Origin: Mycobacterium sp.
GTDB taxonomy: Bacteria > Actinomycetota > Actinomycetes > Mycobacteriales > Mycobacteriaceae
NCBI GenBank assembly: GCA_025965555.1
Contig: JAOPWT010000571.1
Location: 1-32,732 of the forward strand
Length of the DNA: 32,732 nt
Direction: 5' to 3'
Position 1 is the stretch's first letter; each line of letters begins with the position of its first letter. The position numbers and the translations under genes were made by a program. The notes under the pieces are model-generated. The model searched no databases, was not told the DNA's origin, and saw only the letters and a program-made list of their open reading frames with translations. This document shows positions 7,743-17,532 of the stretch, piece by piece.

Positions 7743-10700
7743 GCGGCCTCGAGCAGCCTGGCCAACTCGACGGCATCCGGCAGCGTGGCGGGTTCCACGG
7801 TCCGGCCGCTGCGCACGTAGTGGAACGCCGCCCGCACCGACTCGGGCGACACACCTGCCGTCGCCGCCCAGGCCAGCCGGTACACCGCAAGCTGAACGGC
7901 GTTCTGCTGCAACGCTTCTGCGGTGAGCGGCGGATCGCCGGTCTTCCAGTCCACCACGGTGACCCCGCCGTCGTCGTCGGCGAACACCGCGTCGATCCTG
8001 CCGCGGACGACCGTGCTGCCGATGATCATGTCGAACGGAACCTCGACGTCGACGGGGATTCTCGAAGCCCACGACGAGACGGCGAAGGCGCCCTGCAGTT
8101 CGGCGAGCCGCTCGGCCTCGGCCTGGCCCAGCTCGCCGTCGACCGCTCCAGGCAGATCTTCGAGGTCGAACAACCGCTCGGCGTGGAAGAACCGCTGCAC
8201 CCAGTCATGGAACGCGGTGCCGAGCAGCGCATGCGAGTCGGGGCGCATCGGCAGACGTCGCTGCAGCCTGTGCAGCGCGGCCTCGGGATCGCGACCGATG
8301 TCCACCAGCGCGCTCACCGAGAGTTGCGGGGGCAGAATGGGCGCAGGCCGTGCCAACGCCTGTTCCCGCTCGGCCAGCAGCGCATCGACGTCAGCCGACC
8401 AGCCGTCGACGTCCGCGTCGTCGATCGCCGCTGACGGGAGCCCTGCCGCCATGGCTCTGCCGACGAGTTCGGCGCCACGGTCGACGAGTGCACGACCGGC
8501 ACCCGCCGGGTCGACAGGCCATGAGCGTTCGACGATGTTGTCCCGCAAGGGGTTTACGTCGCCATCGGCCGGCGCGGGGGCCCACTGGTCGACGTCCCCG
8601 CACGGATCCCCTGCCGCTGCGGCCCGGTCGATGACGTCCTTGATCTCGAGCAGGAAGTCCGACGGTCCGCGGGGCTTGGACTCGGTGGCACCCCAGTGAT
8701 GACCCGACAGCACCAGGGTGTCCTCGGCACGGGTGAGAGCCACGTAGAGCAGGCGGCGCTCCTCGTCGATGCGGCGCTGGTCGAGCGTCGTGCGATGGTC
8801 GGCGATCTTGTCGGACAGAGCCTTCCGGTCGTTGACGTCCGAGGTGTCGAGCACGGGCACGCCGTGCTCCGACACCGAAGCGCGGTCGCCCCGCAACAGC
8901 GGCGGCAGGTCGGCGGCATCGGTGAGCCACGTGCGCGCGGACCCCGTCGACGGAAACACCCGGGCGCTCAGATGCGGCACGGCCACGACCTGCCACTCCA
9001 GGCCCTTGGCGGCGTGCACGGTCAGGATCTGCACGCGGTCCTTCGCCACCGTGAGCTCCGCGGGCGCCAAGCCGTTCTCCACCTCCATCGCGACGTCGAG
9101 GAACGCGAGTAGCCCGGCCACCGACGCCGACGGCCGCGACGCGAACTCGGCGACGACGTCGGAGAACGCATCGAGGTGTTCGGTACCACACCAGCCAGCC
9201 GAAACCGATTGCGCAGCACGAACTTCGGCATCGACACCAAGCATCCACCGGATCTCGGCGATCAGATCGGGTAGGGGGTGGTGCAGTTGTGCCCGCAGGG
9301 CCGTCAGCTCACGGCAGAGCGCGACGATGCGGCCGTAGCCGATGGGCGAGTAACGGTCCGGACGGCCGGGGTCACAAATGGCGTCGGCCAGACACGCGCT
9401 GTCGGCGTCGGGCCCTGCGGAGGCAACGATGTGCGTCGTCGAGGACCGGTCGTCGGTGGCCCTGCTCGCGGAGTCGAGCTCCACTGCGCGTCGCCACAGC
9501 GCCGTCACGTCGGCGGCACCGAGGCGCCACCGCGGGCCGGTGAGGATGCGTACCGCGGCCGAGCCCGCAGTAGGGTCGGCCGTCAGCCGCAGCATCGCGA
9601 CGACGTCGGCCACCTCGGGCACCGACAACAGCCCCGACAGCCCGACCACCTCGACGGGCACCCCGCGGGCGGTCAGCGCGTCGGCGATCGGCGCGGCATC
9701 CGCATTGCGCCGCACCAGGACCGCCGCCGTCGGTACGTCGGCTCCCGAGTCGACGGCCCCGTGATAGATCTGCGCCAACTGGTCTGCCACCCAATTTCTT
9801 TCGATACTCACATCGGCCAACAGCGCGCACCGGATGGTGCCTGGCTGCGCGTCGGGGCGAGGCAGCAACTCGCGGACCGCCACCGACCGACGGCGCGCCT
9901 CCGTCGAGATGGCATTCGCGAGACGCAGGGCGCGCGGCGGGTTGCGCCAGCTGGTGCGCAGTTCCAGCGTCGGCGCGGGGGTGCCGTCGGACAGGCAGAA
10001 GTCGGTGGTGAATCGGGGCAGGTTGGTCGCCGACGCGCCGCGCCAGCCGTAGATCGATTGGATCGGGTCACCGACGGCGGTCAACGCCAGTTGGTCGTCC
10101 ACGCCGCCGCCGAACAACGACGAGAGCGCCACCCGCTGCGCGTGGCCGGTGTCCTGGTACTCGTCGAGCAGCACCACCCGGTAGCGCTGTCGCAGTTGCT
10201 CGCCGACCTGAGGGAACGTGGCGGCGAGTCGGGCCGCCGCCGCCATCTGCATGCCGAAGTCCATGACGTTCTCGGCACGCATCCGCTCGTGCAGGGCATC
10301 GATCAACGGCACTATCTCGGTGCGCTCGGTCTGGGTGGCCAGCAGCTTCAGCAGCGCCTGGCTTGGCCCGGTGTCGCGCTGCCGGGGACCTGGGGGCAGC
10401 GCGTGCACCAACCGCTCCAGTTCGACGTGGGTGTCCCGCAACTGATCGGTGTCGACGAGGTGTTCGGCCAACTGGCCTGCCAGGCGCAGCACCATCGCGG
10501 TGACGGTGACGGGAGACTTCTCGGTGCGCAGCTCCACGGGGTAGCCGCACACCACGCGAAAAGCCAACTGCCACAGTTCGGTTTCGCCGATCAGTCGCGT
10601 CGACGGCTCCACCGGAAGCAGAAGCCCGTGCTCACGAAGGAGCGTGCCCGCGAACGCGTGATACGTGCCGATCGACGGGTGCTCGTCGACCTCGGCCCTG

Positions 10701-10996
10701 TCACCGGGCACGAGGCCCGCCCCCGCGAGTCGGGCCAACCTGGTCCGCACGCGGCGCAGCAACTGACCCGCCGCCTTGCGGGTGAACGTCAACCCCAGCA
10801 CCTCCCCGGGGCGGGCGTACCCGTTGGCGACGAGCCACACCACGCGCGCGGCCATGGTCTCGGTCTTGCCGGCTCCTGCGCCGGCGATCACCACCAGCGG
10901 ACCGGGCGGCGCGGCGATCACGGCGGCCTGTTCCTCGGTGGGCGCGAAGAGCCCGAGTGCGTCGGCCAACTCGGCCGGGCTGTAGCGGTCGGTCAC
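7739..10996 (-). CDS. adnB: AdnB subunit of mycobacterial AdnAB helicase-nuclease
   Basis: VTDRYSPAELADALGLFAPTEEQAAVIAAPPGPLVVIAGAGAGKTETMAARVVWLV; LLDEYQDTGHAQRVALSSLFG; C-terminal RecB-like VTVVDWKTGDPP; GTG start overlaps adnA stop (GTGA). Confidence 0.93.
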   Translation of the reverse strand: MTDRYSPAELADALGLFAPTEEQAAVIAAPPGPLVVIAGAGAGKTETMAARVVWLVANGYARPGEVLGLTFTRKAAGQLLRRVRTRLARLAGAGLVPGDRAEVDEHPSIGTYHAFAGTLLREHGLLLPVEPSTRLIGETELWQLAFRVVCGYPVELRTEKSPVTVTAMVLRLAGQLAEHLVDTDQLRDTHVELERLVHALPPGPRQRDTGPSQALLKLLATQTERTEIVPLIDALHERMRAENVMDFGMQMAAAARLAATFPQVGEQLRQRYRVVLLDEYQDTGHAQRVALSSLFGGGVDDQLALTAVGDPIQSIYGWRGASATNLPRFTTDFCLSDGTPAPTLELRTSWRNPPRALRLANAISTEARRRSVAVRELLPRPDAQPGTIRCALLADVSIERNWVADQLAQIYHGAVDSGADVPTAAVLVRRNADAAPIADALTARGVPVEVVGLSGLLSVPEVADVVAMLRLTADPTAGSAAVRILTGPRWRLGAADVTALWRRAVELDSASRATDDRSSTTHIVASAGPDADSACLADAICDPGRPDRYSPIGYGRIVALCRELTALRAQLHHPLPDLIAEIRWMLGVDAEVRAAQSVSAGWCGTEHLDAFSDVVAEFASRPSASVAGLLAFLDVAMEVENGLAPAELTVAKDRVQILTVHAAKGLEWQVVAVPHLSARVFPSTGSARTWLTDAADLPPLLRGDRASVSEHGVPVLDTSDVNDRKALSDKIADHRTTLDQRRIDEERRLLYVALTRAEDTLVLSGHHWGATESKPRGPSDFLLEIKDVIDRAAAAGDPCGDVDQWAPAPADGDVNPLRDNIVERSWPVDPAGAGRALVDRGAELVGRAMAAGLPSAAIDDADVDGWSADVDALLAEREQALARPAPILPPQLSVSALVDIGRDPEAALHRLQRRLPMRPDSHALLGTAFHDWVQRFFHAERLFDLEDLPGAVDGELGQAEAERLAELQGAFAVSSWASRIPVDVEVPFDMIIGSTVVRGRIDAVFADDDGGVTVVDWKTGDPPLTAEALQQNAVQLAVYRLAWAATAGVSPESVRAAFHYVRSGRTVEPATLPDAVELARLLEAA

Positions 10997-13900
10997 GACC
11001 GTCCTCCCAGCGCCGCCTGGGCGGGACACATCGCCCGCACCGGGCAGTGTGCGCAGCCATCGTTGACGCGGGCCACGAAGTCCGGGCCCCTGGTTGCGCC
11101 TGCGGCCTGCTGCACGCGCTGGCGCCACTCGTCGCGGCCGTCGGCCGTCATCGGGTTCTGGTCGCGGGCGGTGGCCCCGGCCACGCCGATCTTGCCGAGG
11201 TAGACCAAGCGGCCGCCCCCGGCCTCGTCGCCCTGCGGTAGCACGCCTTCGGCGATCGCCAGCTGGTACATGGCGAGCTGCGCGTGCCGCTGAGCGTCGT
11301 CCTTGCTGACCGGGCTCTTGCCGGTCTTGACGTCGACGACGACGAGCCTGCCCTCCGCGTCGCGCTCCAACCTGTCGACCCGTCCGCGGACTCGCACCCC
11401 TGGCTGGTCGGCCTGGCCGGGTGCGACGACTCCGTCGACTTCGACCTCGGTGCCCACCTCGGTGAGTTCGTGGCGCGTCTGGGCGCGCCACTCGAGGAAC
11501 GCCGTCAGCATGGCGCGGTGGCGGTCCAGTTCGTTGGCGGCATGCCACGCAGCATCGAAAGAAAGTCCCTCCCATACCGATTCGAGCTCGGCCAGCATCT
11601 GCCCCTCGGTCTTCTGGGAGTCGGACACCAGCGCGTGCACCAGCGTGCCGAGCGCGGAGCGCACGTCGCGGCCATCACTGCCCCCATGGCGCTCGAGCAG
11701 CCACCGCAGCGGGCAGTCGGCCAGCGTCTGCAGCGTCGACGGGGACAGCGTCACGACGTGCCCGTCACCCGACCACAGCGGCTGCTCAGTCGACGCCATC
11801 GTGGTGGAGTACCACTGCGCCGGAGCCGAACCGGGTATCCCCGCTTCGGCCAGCCGGGCCAATTGCGTTGCCGCACAAGCTTGCACCGCGTCGTCGACGG
11901 TGCCTTCCTGCGCGCACACCACCGCACGCAGCCTGCCGACCACCGCGGCGGGCGCGAGGACCCGTGGCGCGCGGACCGGCTCGGCGTCCTGCTGCGGCCG
12001 CTCCGTCGCCAGCGCGAGGAGCTCGTCACAGAACGGGGACGGCAGCAGGGCGTCGTCGCCCTCGTCACCGTCGACGGCGGTCACCAGCACGTGCGTGCGT
12101 GCCCTGCCGAGCGCGGCGATCAACAGCCTGCGCTCCTCGGCCAGCAGCGGGGCTCTGGTGGACGTTCCGTCGGCGATGCCGTCGAGCACGTCGACGAGCT
12201 GCTGAGTTCCGAGCACGCCCCCACGCGGAACGACGTTGGGCCACAAGCCTTCCTGAAGTCCGGCGATGACCACGTAGTCCCACTCGCGACCGAGAGCGGC
12301 ATGCGCCGAGAGCAGCGCGACCGCGTCACCGCGACGAGTCGCCTCGCCACCCGGGGCGGGAAGCACCATCGCTCGCACGTGGTCGACGAAGCCGGTCAGC
12401 GACGCCCCCGTGGTGTGGGTGACGTACTGCTCGGCCACGTCGAACAATGCCGTCACGCCGTCGAGGTCGCGGCTGGCCTGCGCGGCGGCCGTCCCGGTGC
12501 GCTCGGCGGCGGCCAGCCAGCGCCGCTGCAGACCGGTCTGATGCCACGCCTGCCACAGCGTGAACCGGGGGTCGAGACCCTCGGCCTCACTGCGGCGGGC
12601 CGCAGTCAGCACCTTGCGCACGCGCGTGAGGGCTCTGGCGAGCTGATCCGGCACGTCACCGCCGAGTGGACGCTCGGGATCGAGTGCATCGACGAGCAGG
12701 TCGGCGAACTCGCGTGGCGGACTGCTGGCATCAGCTCGGCGCAGCGTGCGACGCAGTTGCCGCAGCGACACCGGGTCGACCCGCCCGATCGGACCGGTCA
12801 GCAGTGCGAGGGCCCGCTCGCCGTCGATGCCGTGGGCGGCGACGTCGAGCACGGCCAGAAGGGCCGCCGCAGCGGGGCGCTCGGCAAGCGGGCCCATCGA
12901 CTGCTGCTGGTCCACGGGCACGCCCGCCGAGGTGAGCGCACGTGCCAGCATCGCCCCGGCCCGCGGCACCGATCGCACGATGACGGCCATCTGGGACCAC
13001 GGCACCCCGTCGACGAGATGGGCGCGGCGCAAGGCATCGGCGATGACGGCGGCTTCGGCGCGTTCGGACGCCGCGATCCGCACCGCCACCGTCCCCGCCC
13101 GATCGCCCGCAGAGGTCAGACACCTGGCGTCGTCGACACCCGGCAGCCGACTGGCGATACCCGTGACCGCACGTGCCACGGCCGTGGCGCACCGGTGCGA
13201 TTCGGTGAGCACGACCGTCGGATGGTCACCCGCGCTGAGCGACCCCGGGTCGGCGCCCCGGTACCCGAACACCGACTGGTTCGGATCGCCTGCGATCACG
13301 GCCAATTCGGCGCCGGCCGCCAGCACCCTGACCAACAGGGCGGCCTGGGGGTCGAGGTTCTGCGCGTCGTCGACCAACAGCAGGCGGATTCTGGCCCGCT
13401 CGGCCGCCAGCAGGTCGGGGTCGGTGGCGAACGCCTCGAGCGCCGCTCCGACGAGTTCCGCTGCACCGAGGGCGGGAACCGTGGCCTGGGGCGCCGCCAT
13501 GCCGACCGCGGATCGAAGCAACATCACCTGCTCGTATACCTGTGCGAACTGGCCAGCGGCCTCCCACTCACTGCGACCCGAACCCCGGCCGATGCGTTGC
13601 AGCGCAGCGGGTTCCACCCCACGTTCGGTGCAGCGCGCCAACAGGTCACGCAGCTCGTTGGCGAAGCCGACGGTGCCGAGTGCGGGGAGCAGGTGCCGAG
13701 GCCAGTTCACCGAGGCGTTCGGACCGTCTTCGAGATCGCCCGCGAGCAACTCGCGGATGATGCCGTCCTGCTCGGCGCTGGTGATCAGCCGTGGTGGCGG
13801 ATCTCCGTTGCGCTGGGCCGCCAGCCGCAGCACCGCGAACGCGTAGGAGTGGATGGTGCGCACCATCGGTTCGCGCACCGCGGCCGGGCCGTAGCCATCA

Positions 13901-14124
13901 AGCAGCGCCGCGGTCACCGAAGCTCGGGCACTCGCGCTCAGTTTCGCCGAACCCGTCAGCAGCAGAACGGATTCCGGGTGAATACCGGAGGCGATGCGCT
14001 TGGCGGCGGTGTCGACGAGCAACGACGTCTTGCCCGTGCCGGGGCCGCCGACCACACGCACGGTGCCCCGCAGACCGGACTCGGTCAGCACGGTGGGCGA
14101 CAGTGCGGTGCGTGGGGCGGGCAT
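10993..14124 (-). CDS. adnA: AdnA subunit of AdnAB helicase-nuclease, C-terminal Cys cluster
   Basis: VRVVGGPGTGKTSLLVDTAAKRIASG; VDDAQNLDPQAALLVRVLA; IAGDPNQSVFGYRGADPG; RecB-like VVVDVKTGKSPVSKDDAQRHAQLAMYQLA; CAHCPVRAMCPAQ tail. Confidence 0.93.
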   Translation of the reverse strand: MPAPRTALSPTVLTESGLRGTVRVVGGPGTGKTSLLVDTAAKRIASGIHPESVLLLTGSAKLSASARASVTAALLDGYGPAAVREPMVRTIHSYAFAVLRLAAQRNGDPPPRLITSAEQDGIIRELLAGDLEDGPNASVNWPRHLLPALGTVGFANELRDLLARCTERGVEPAALQRIGRGSGRSEWEAAGQFAQVYEQVMLLRSAVGMAAPQATVPALGAAELVGAALEAFATDPDLLAAERARIRLLLVDDAQNLDPQAALLVRVLAAGAELAVIAGDPNQSVFGYRGADPGSLSAGDHPTVVLTESHRCATAVARAVTGIASRLPGVDDARCLTSAGDRAGTVAVRIAASERAEAAVIADALRRAHLVDGVPWSQMAVIVRSVPRAGAMLARALTSAGVPVDQQQSMGPLAERPAAAALLAVLDVAAHGIDGERALALLTGPIGRVDPVSLRQLRRTLRRADASSPPREFADLLVDALDPERPLGGDVPDQLARALTRVRKVLTAARRSEAEGLDPRFTLWQAWHQTGLQRRWLAAAERTGTAAAQASRDLDGVTALFDVAEQYVTHTTGASLTGFVDHVRAMVLPAPGGEATRRGDAVALLSAHAALGREWDYVVIAGLQEGLWPNVVPRGGVLGTQQLVDVLDGIADGTSTRAPLLAEERRLLIAALGRARTHVLVTAVDGDEGDDALLPSPFCDELLALATERPQQDAEPVRAPRVLAPAAVVGRLRAVVCAQEGTVDDAVQACAATQLARLAEAGIPGSAPAQWYSTTMASTEQPLWSGDGHVVTLSPSTLQTLADCPLRWLLERHGGSDGRDVRSALGTLVHALVSDSQKTEGQMLAELESVWEGLSFDAAWHAANELDRHRAMLTAFLEWRAQTRHELTEVGTEVEVDGVVAPGQADQPGVRVRGRVDRLERDAEGRLVVVDVKTGKSPVSKDDAQRHAQLAMYQLAIAEGVLPQGDEAGGGRLVYLGKIGVAGATARDQNPMTADGRDEWRQRVQQAAGATRGPDFVARVNDGCAHCPVRAMCPAQAALGGRS

Positions 14125-14154
14125 GAGGACATGTCACCACGGGGGTACGACATT

Positions 14155-14222
14155 ACGGCGGGCAGGAGCGCAGCGACCGGGGGATGTCACGGCGGGCAGG
14201 AGCGCAGCGACCGGGGGATGTC
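14155..14222. repeat. Perfect 34-bp tandem repeat x2 in the adnA/lipV divergent intergenic region
   Basis: (ACGGCGGGCAGGAGCGCAGCGACCGGGGGATGTC)x2; reverse complement matches the element at 23311-23343. Confidence 0.95.
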
Positions 14223-14256
14223 ACGGCTTCGGTCCGATACTGGCAGCATCGACGTC

Positions 14257-15033
14257 GTGAACTCTGCGCTGCACACCTACCGCTTCGGTCCAGACGGTCC
14301 GGCCCGGGTACTGCTCGTCCACGGCCTGACCGGTCACGGTCGGCGGTGGGAGTCGCTGGCCACGGCTCACCTGCCCGAGGTGAGCGTCGTCGCCCCGGAT
14401 CTCCTCGGGCACGGCAGGTCGTCGTGGGATGCGCCGTGGACGATCGACGCGAACGCGACGGCGCTGGCGGCGCTCCTCGATGGCGACGGAGGCACCCCCG
14501 TGGTCGTCGTTGCGCACTCGTTCGGTGCGACGATCGCGTTGAATCTGGCTGCGGCACGCCCTGATCTGGTGTCAGCGCTGATCCTCCTCGATCCCGCGGT
14601 CGGCCTCGATGGCCGCTGGATGCGCCAGATCGCCGACGACATGTTCGCCTCGCCCGACTACCCCGATCGCGCCGAGGCCCGCGCCGAGAAGGTGCACGGT
14701 TCGTGGGGTGAGCTTGACGCCGCAGATCTCGACCGCGAACTGGACGAACACCTCGTCGACCTGCCGAACGGACGGGTCGGGTGGCGGCTAAGCGTGCCCG
14801 CGATCCTGTCCTACTGGAGCGAGCTGACCCGTCCCGCACCCACGCCGCGGGACGGACTACCGACGGTCCTGGTGCGCGCCAAGCGCACCCAGCCGCCGTA
14901 CGCCGGCGACGAGCTGATCGCCGGGCTCGCCGCCGCGACGGACTTCACGCTGCTCGAGTGGGACTGTGACCACATGGTTCCCCTGGCCAGGCCCGCCGAG
15001 ACGGCGGCGCTGATCCGCGAGCACCTCGGCTGA
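14257..15033 (+). CDS. lipV: Alpha/beta hydrolase, LipV-like
   Basis: VNSALHTYRFGPDGPARVLLVHGLTGHGRRWESLATAHLPEVSVVAPDLLGHGRSSWD...VVVAHSFGATIALNLAAARPDLV; GTG start. Confidence 0.88.
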   Translation: MNSALHTYRFGPDGPARVLLVHGLTGHGRRWESLATAHLPEVSVVAPDLLGHGRSSWDAPWTIDANATALAALLDGDGGTPVVVVAHSFGATIALNLAAARPDLVSALILLDPAVGLDGRWMRQIADDMFASPDYPDRAEARAEKVHGSWGELDAADLDRELDEHLVDLPNGRVGWRLSVPAILSYWSELTRPAPTPRDGLPTVLVRAKRTQPPYAGDELIAGLAAATDFTLLEWDCDHMVPLARPAETAALIREHLG

Positions 15034-15035
15034 CC

Positions 15036-15332
15036 ATGGCTGCCATCACCGACCAGCAGGTGGAAGCCGTCCGCGCGCTGGTCGCGTCGATCCCGGCGGG
15101 CAGGGTCTCGACCTACGGCGACATCGCTGCCGCCGCAGACCTTTCCAGCCCGCGCATCGTCGGTTGGATCATGCGGACGGATTCATCGGATCTGCCGTGG
15201 CACCGCGTCATCAGCGCCTCCGGCAGGCCTGCCCACCACCTGACGACCAAGCAGCTCGAACTGCTGCGGGCCGAGGGCGTGCTCGCCAAGGACGGCCGGG
15301 TGGCACTGCGCGAAGTACGCCATGAGTTCTGA
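15036..15332 (+). CDS. Alkyltransferase-like (ATL) protein, MGMT-family DNA-binding domain without active Cys (PWHRVI)
   Basis: MAAITDQQVEAVRALVASIPAGRVSTYGDIAAAADLSSPRIVGWIMRTDSSDLPWHRVISASGRPA; Trp at the PCHR Cys position. Confidence 0.9.
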   Translation: MAAITDQQVEAVRALVASIPAGRVSTYGDIAAAADLSSPRIVGWIMRTDSSDLPWHRVISASGRPAHHLTTKQLELLRAEGVLAKDGRVALREVRHEF

Positions 15333-15344
15333 CGCCCGCGAGGC

Positions 15345-16199
15345 CTAGAGGATCAGTCGCACCAGCGCAGCGGTGCGGGCCAACCCGGGGAACGCCGCCG
15401 CCGTCGACCGCGGATGCAGCGCATGCACCGCCAGGCGGAACATCAACGCGCGCAACAACATCTGTGGCCACTCCGGCAGAGGCGCCCAACGCTCGACCAG
15501 GCCATCGTCGGCGTCACCCCACGCCAGCGCGTCGACGACCACCACACCGGCGGCCCAGGACGCCGGCCGCCAGTAGGGCGTGATGTCGGTGATCCCCGGC
15601 GCGGCGGTGCCCGCGAAGAGCACCGTGCCGTACAGGTCGCCGTGGACGAGCTGACTGGGGCTGCGTGTCGGGCGTCGCAGCGCGGCGAGCTGCGCGATCA
15701 GCTCGATCGAGCGCTGTCCGTCGGCGCCGCCGGGCGCGACCAGGGCACCCGGCGGCAAGGCGTGTAGCGGACGGTCCTCCCAGGCGGCGCGGTCCGCGGC
15801 GATGAACACGTCGACGTCGGACCACGGCACACCGGGCGGCTGCGTCAGGAACCGCGGGCGTTCCAGCTTGGCCGTGGCTTCGTGGAGGCGCACGGCGGCC
15901 GAGACGACCTCGTCGTGCCGCGGCTCGGGCGTTCCGGTGACGAAGGTGTCGGCGCGCCACCCTGCCACCACGTAGCGCCCGTCGGTCGAGCGGACCGGTC
16001 GCGCCAGCCGGACCCCGTCGACGAACAACGTCTCGCGTACCTTCGCCGACCACGCGGCGCGGGCATGCTCGGCGACCATCGACAGCACGACTTCACCGCA
16101 GCGCCAGCCGCCCTCCCAGCTCGAGCCGAGGGGAACGGGCCGCACACCCGTCAGGCCGAACGCCGCCAGCACATGATCAGGCGGCATGTCGGCACTCAC
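15345..16199 (-). CDS. TIGR02569-like actinobacterial protein, phosphotransferase-like
   Basis: MSADMPPDHVLAAFGLTGVRPVPLGSSWEGGWRCGEVVLS...LVHGDLYGTVLFAG. Confidence 0.8.
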   Translation of the reverse strand: MSADMPPDHVLAAFGLTGVRPVPLGSSWEGGWRCGEVVLSMVAEHARAAWSAKVRETLFVDGVRLARPVRSTDGRYVVAGWRADTFVTGTPEPRHDEVVSAAVRLHEATAKLERPRFLTQPPGVPWSDVDVFIAADRAAWEDRPLHALPPGALVAPGGADGQRSIELIAQLAALRRPTRSPSQLVHGDLYGTVLFAGTAAPGITDITPYWRPASWAAGVVVVDALAWGDADDGLVERWAPLPEWPQMLLRALMFRLAVHALHPRSTAAAFPGLARTAALVRLIL

Positions 16200-16235
16200 A
16201 GGCTCAGCCTAAGGTGTGGTCCGGCTAACGAGCGG

Positions 16236-17414
16236 TCAGTACATCACCATGTCGGGTTCGAGTTGTCGCGCCCAGGCCACGATTCCGCCCTGCAGGTGCA
16301 GCGCGTCGGCGAATCCGGCCTTCTTCACCGCTGCGAGCGCCTCGGCGGAGCGGACACCGGTCTTGCAGTACAACACCGGCGTGCGGTCGTGCGGCAGCTT
16401 CGTCAGGCCGTCGCCCGCCTCGAGCGCGGACTTCGGGATCAGTTCGGCGCCCTCGATGTGGTTGATGTCCCATTCGACGGGCTCCCTGACGTCGATAAGC
16501 GCGACCTTGCGGCCGGAGTCGAGCATCTCCCGCAGCTCGCGCGGCGTGATCGTCGAATCGACGGCCGCCTCGGCCGCCTCGTCGGACACCACGCCGCAGA
16601 ACGCCTCGTAGTCGATGAGTGCGGTGATCTTCGGCGTTTCGGGATCCTTGCGGATCCTGATGGTGCGATACGACATGTCGAGTGCGTCGTACACCATGAG
16701 CCTGCCCAGCAGCGGGTCACCGATACCCGTCAGCAGCTTGATGGCCTCGGTGCCCATCACCGATGCGATCGAGGCGCACAGGATGCCGAGTACGCCACCC
16801 TCGGCGCAGGACGGGACCATTCCGGGTGGTGGCGGTTCGGGATACAGGTCGCGGTAATTCAGGCCGAGACCGTTGGGCGCGTCCTCCCAGAACACCGACA
16901 CCTGGCCCTCGAAGCGGTAGATCGAGCCCCATACGTAGGGCTTGCCCGCCAGCACCGCGGCGTCGTTGACCAGGTAGCGGGTCGCGAAGTTGTCCGTGCC
17001 GTCGAGGATCAGGTCGTACTGCGCGAACAGGTCGATGGCATTGTCGGGCTCGAGCCGCACTTCGTGCAGTCGCACGTCGACCAGGGGGTTGATCTCCTTG
17101 ATCGAGTCCCTGGCGCTCTGGGCCTTGGACCGGCCGACGTCGGACTGGCCGTGGATGATCTGGCGCTGCAGATTGGACTCGTCGACGACGTCGAACTCCA
17201 CGATGCCGATGGTCCCCACCCCGGCGGCGGCCAGGTACAGCAGCGCGGGTGAGCCGAGTCCACCCGCGCCGATGACAAGCACCCTGGCGTTCTTGAGACG
17301 CTTCTGCCCGTCGACGCCCAGGTCGGGAATGATCAGGTGGCGGCTGTAGCGCGAAACCTCTTCACGTGTGAGCTTTGCCGCGGGCTCAACCAGCGGCGGT
17401 AGCGATGTTGACAC
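16236..17414 (-). CDS. moeZ: Adenylyltransferase/sulfurtransferase MoeZ (MoeB + rhodanese domain)
   Basis: VSTSLPPLVEPAAKLTREEVSRYSRHLIIPDLGVDGQKRLKNARVLVIGAGGLGSPALLYLAAAGVGTIGIVEFDVVDESNLQRQ; rhodanese loop VLYCKTGVRSAEAL; GTG start gives 392 aa. Confidence 0.95.
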   Translation of the reverse strand: MSTSLPPLVEPAAKLTREEVSRYSRHLIIPDLGVDGQKRLKNARVLVIGAGGLGSPALLYLAAAGVGTIGIVEFDVVDESNLQRQIIHGQSDVGRSKAQSARDSIKEINPLVDVRLHEVRLEPDNAIDLFAQYDLILDGTDNFATRYLVNDAAVLAGKPYVWGSIYRFEGQVSVFWEDAPNGLGLNYRDLYPEPPPPGMVPSCAEGGVLGILCASIASVMGTEAIKLLTGIGDPLLGRLMVYDALDMSYRTIRIRKDPETPKITALIDYEAFCGVVSDEAAEAAVDSTITPRELREMLDSGRKVALIDVREPVEWDINHIEGAELIPKSALEAGDGLTKLPHDRTPVLYCKTGVRSAEALAAVKKAGFADALHLQGGIVAWARQLEPDMVMY

Positions 17415-17532
17415 CGGGTCGCTCCTCGATTCGACGTGAGGCCTCGTGAAGATCACACCAGGCTCACCCATTCAACGGCAATCCTCGGCCTTACCTTCCC
17501 GGCGGTCAACGCTTCGCGGGGGTTCGGGAGGG

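Noticed and set aside
9278-11203. 641-aa plus-strand ORF opposite adnB
   Set aside because: Shadow ORF; no recognisable domain and typical antisense composition.
7739-11575. 1278-aa version of AdnB
   Set aside because: Region upstream of 10996 overlaps adnA in another frame; GTG at 10996 overlaps the adnA stop and precedes the conserved N-terminus.
2725-14124. Helicase-rich stretch (UvrD2, AdnB, AdnA) as a possible anti-phage defence island
   Set aside because: These are conserved mycobacterial repair genes in their usual order, with no integrase, toxin, effector nuclease or restriction genes.
14155-14222. CRISPR mini-array
   Set aside because: Head-to-tail tandem units without spacers, and no cas genes in the window.
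11284-15033. 1249-aa plus-strand ORF across adnA and lipV
   Set aside because: Only its 3' part (14257-15033) is a recognisable protein; the rest is antisense to adnA and is a GC-rich shadow ORF.
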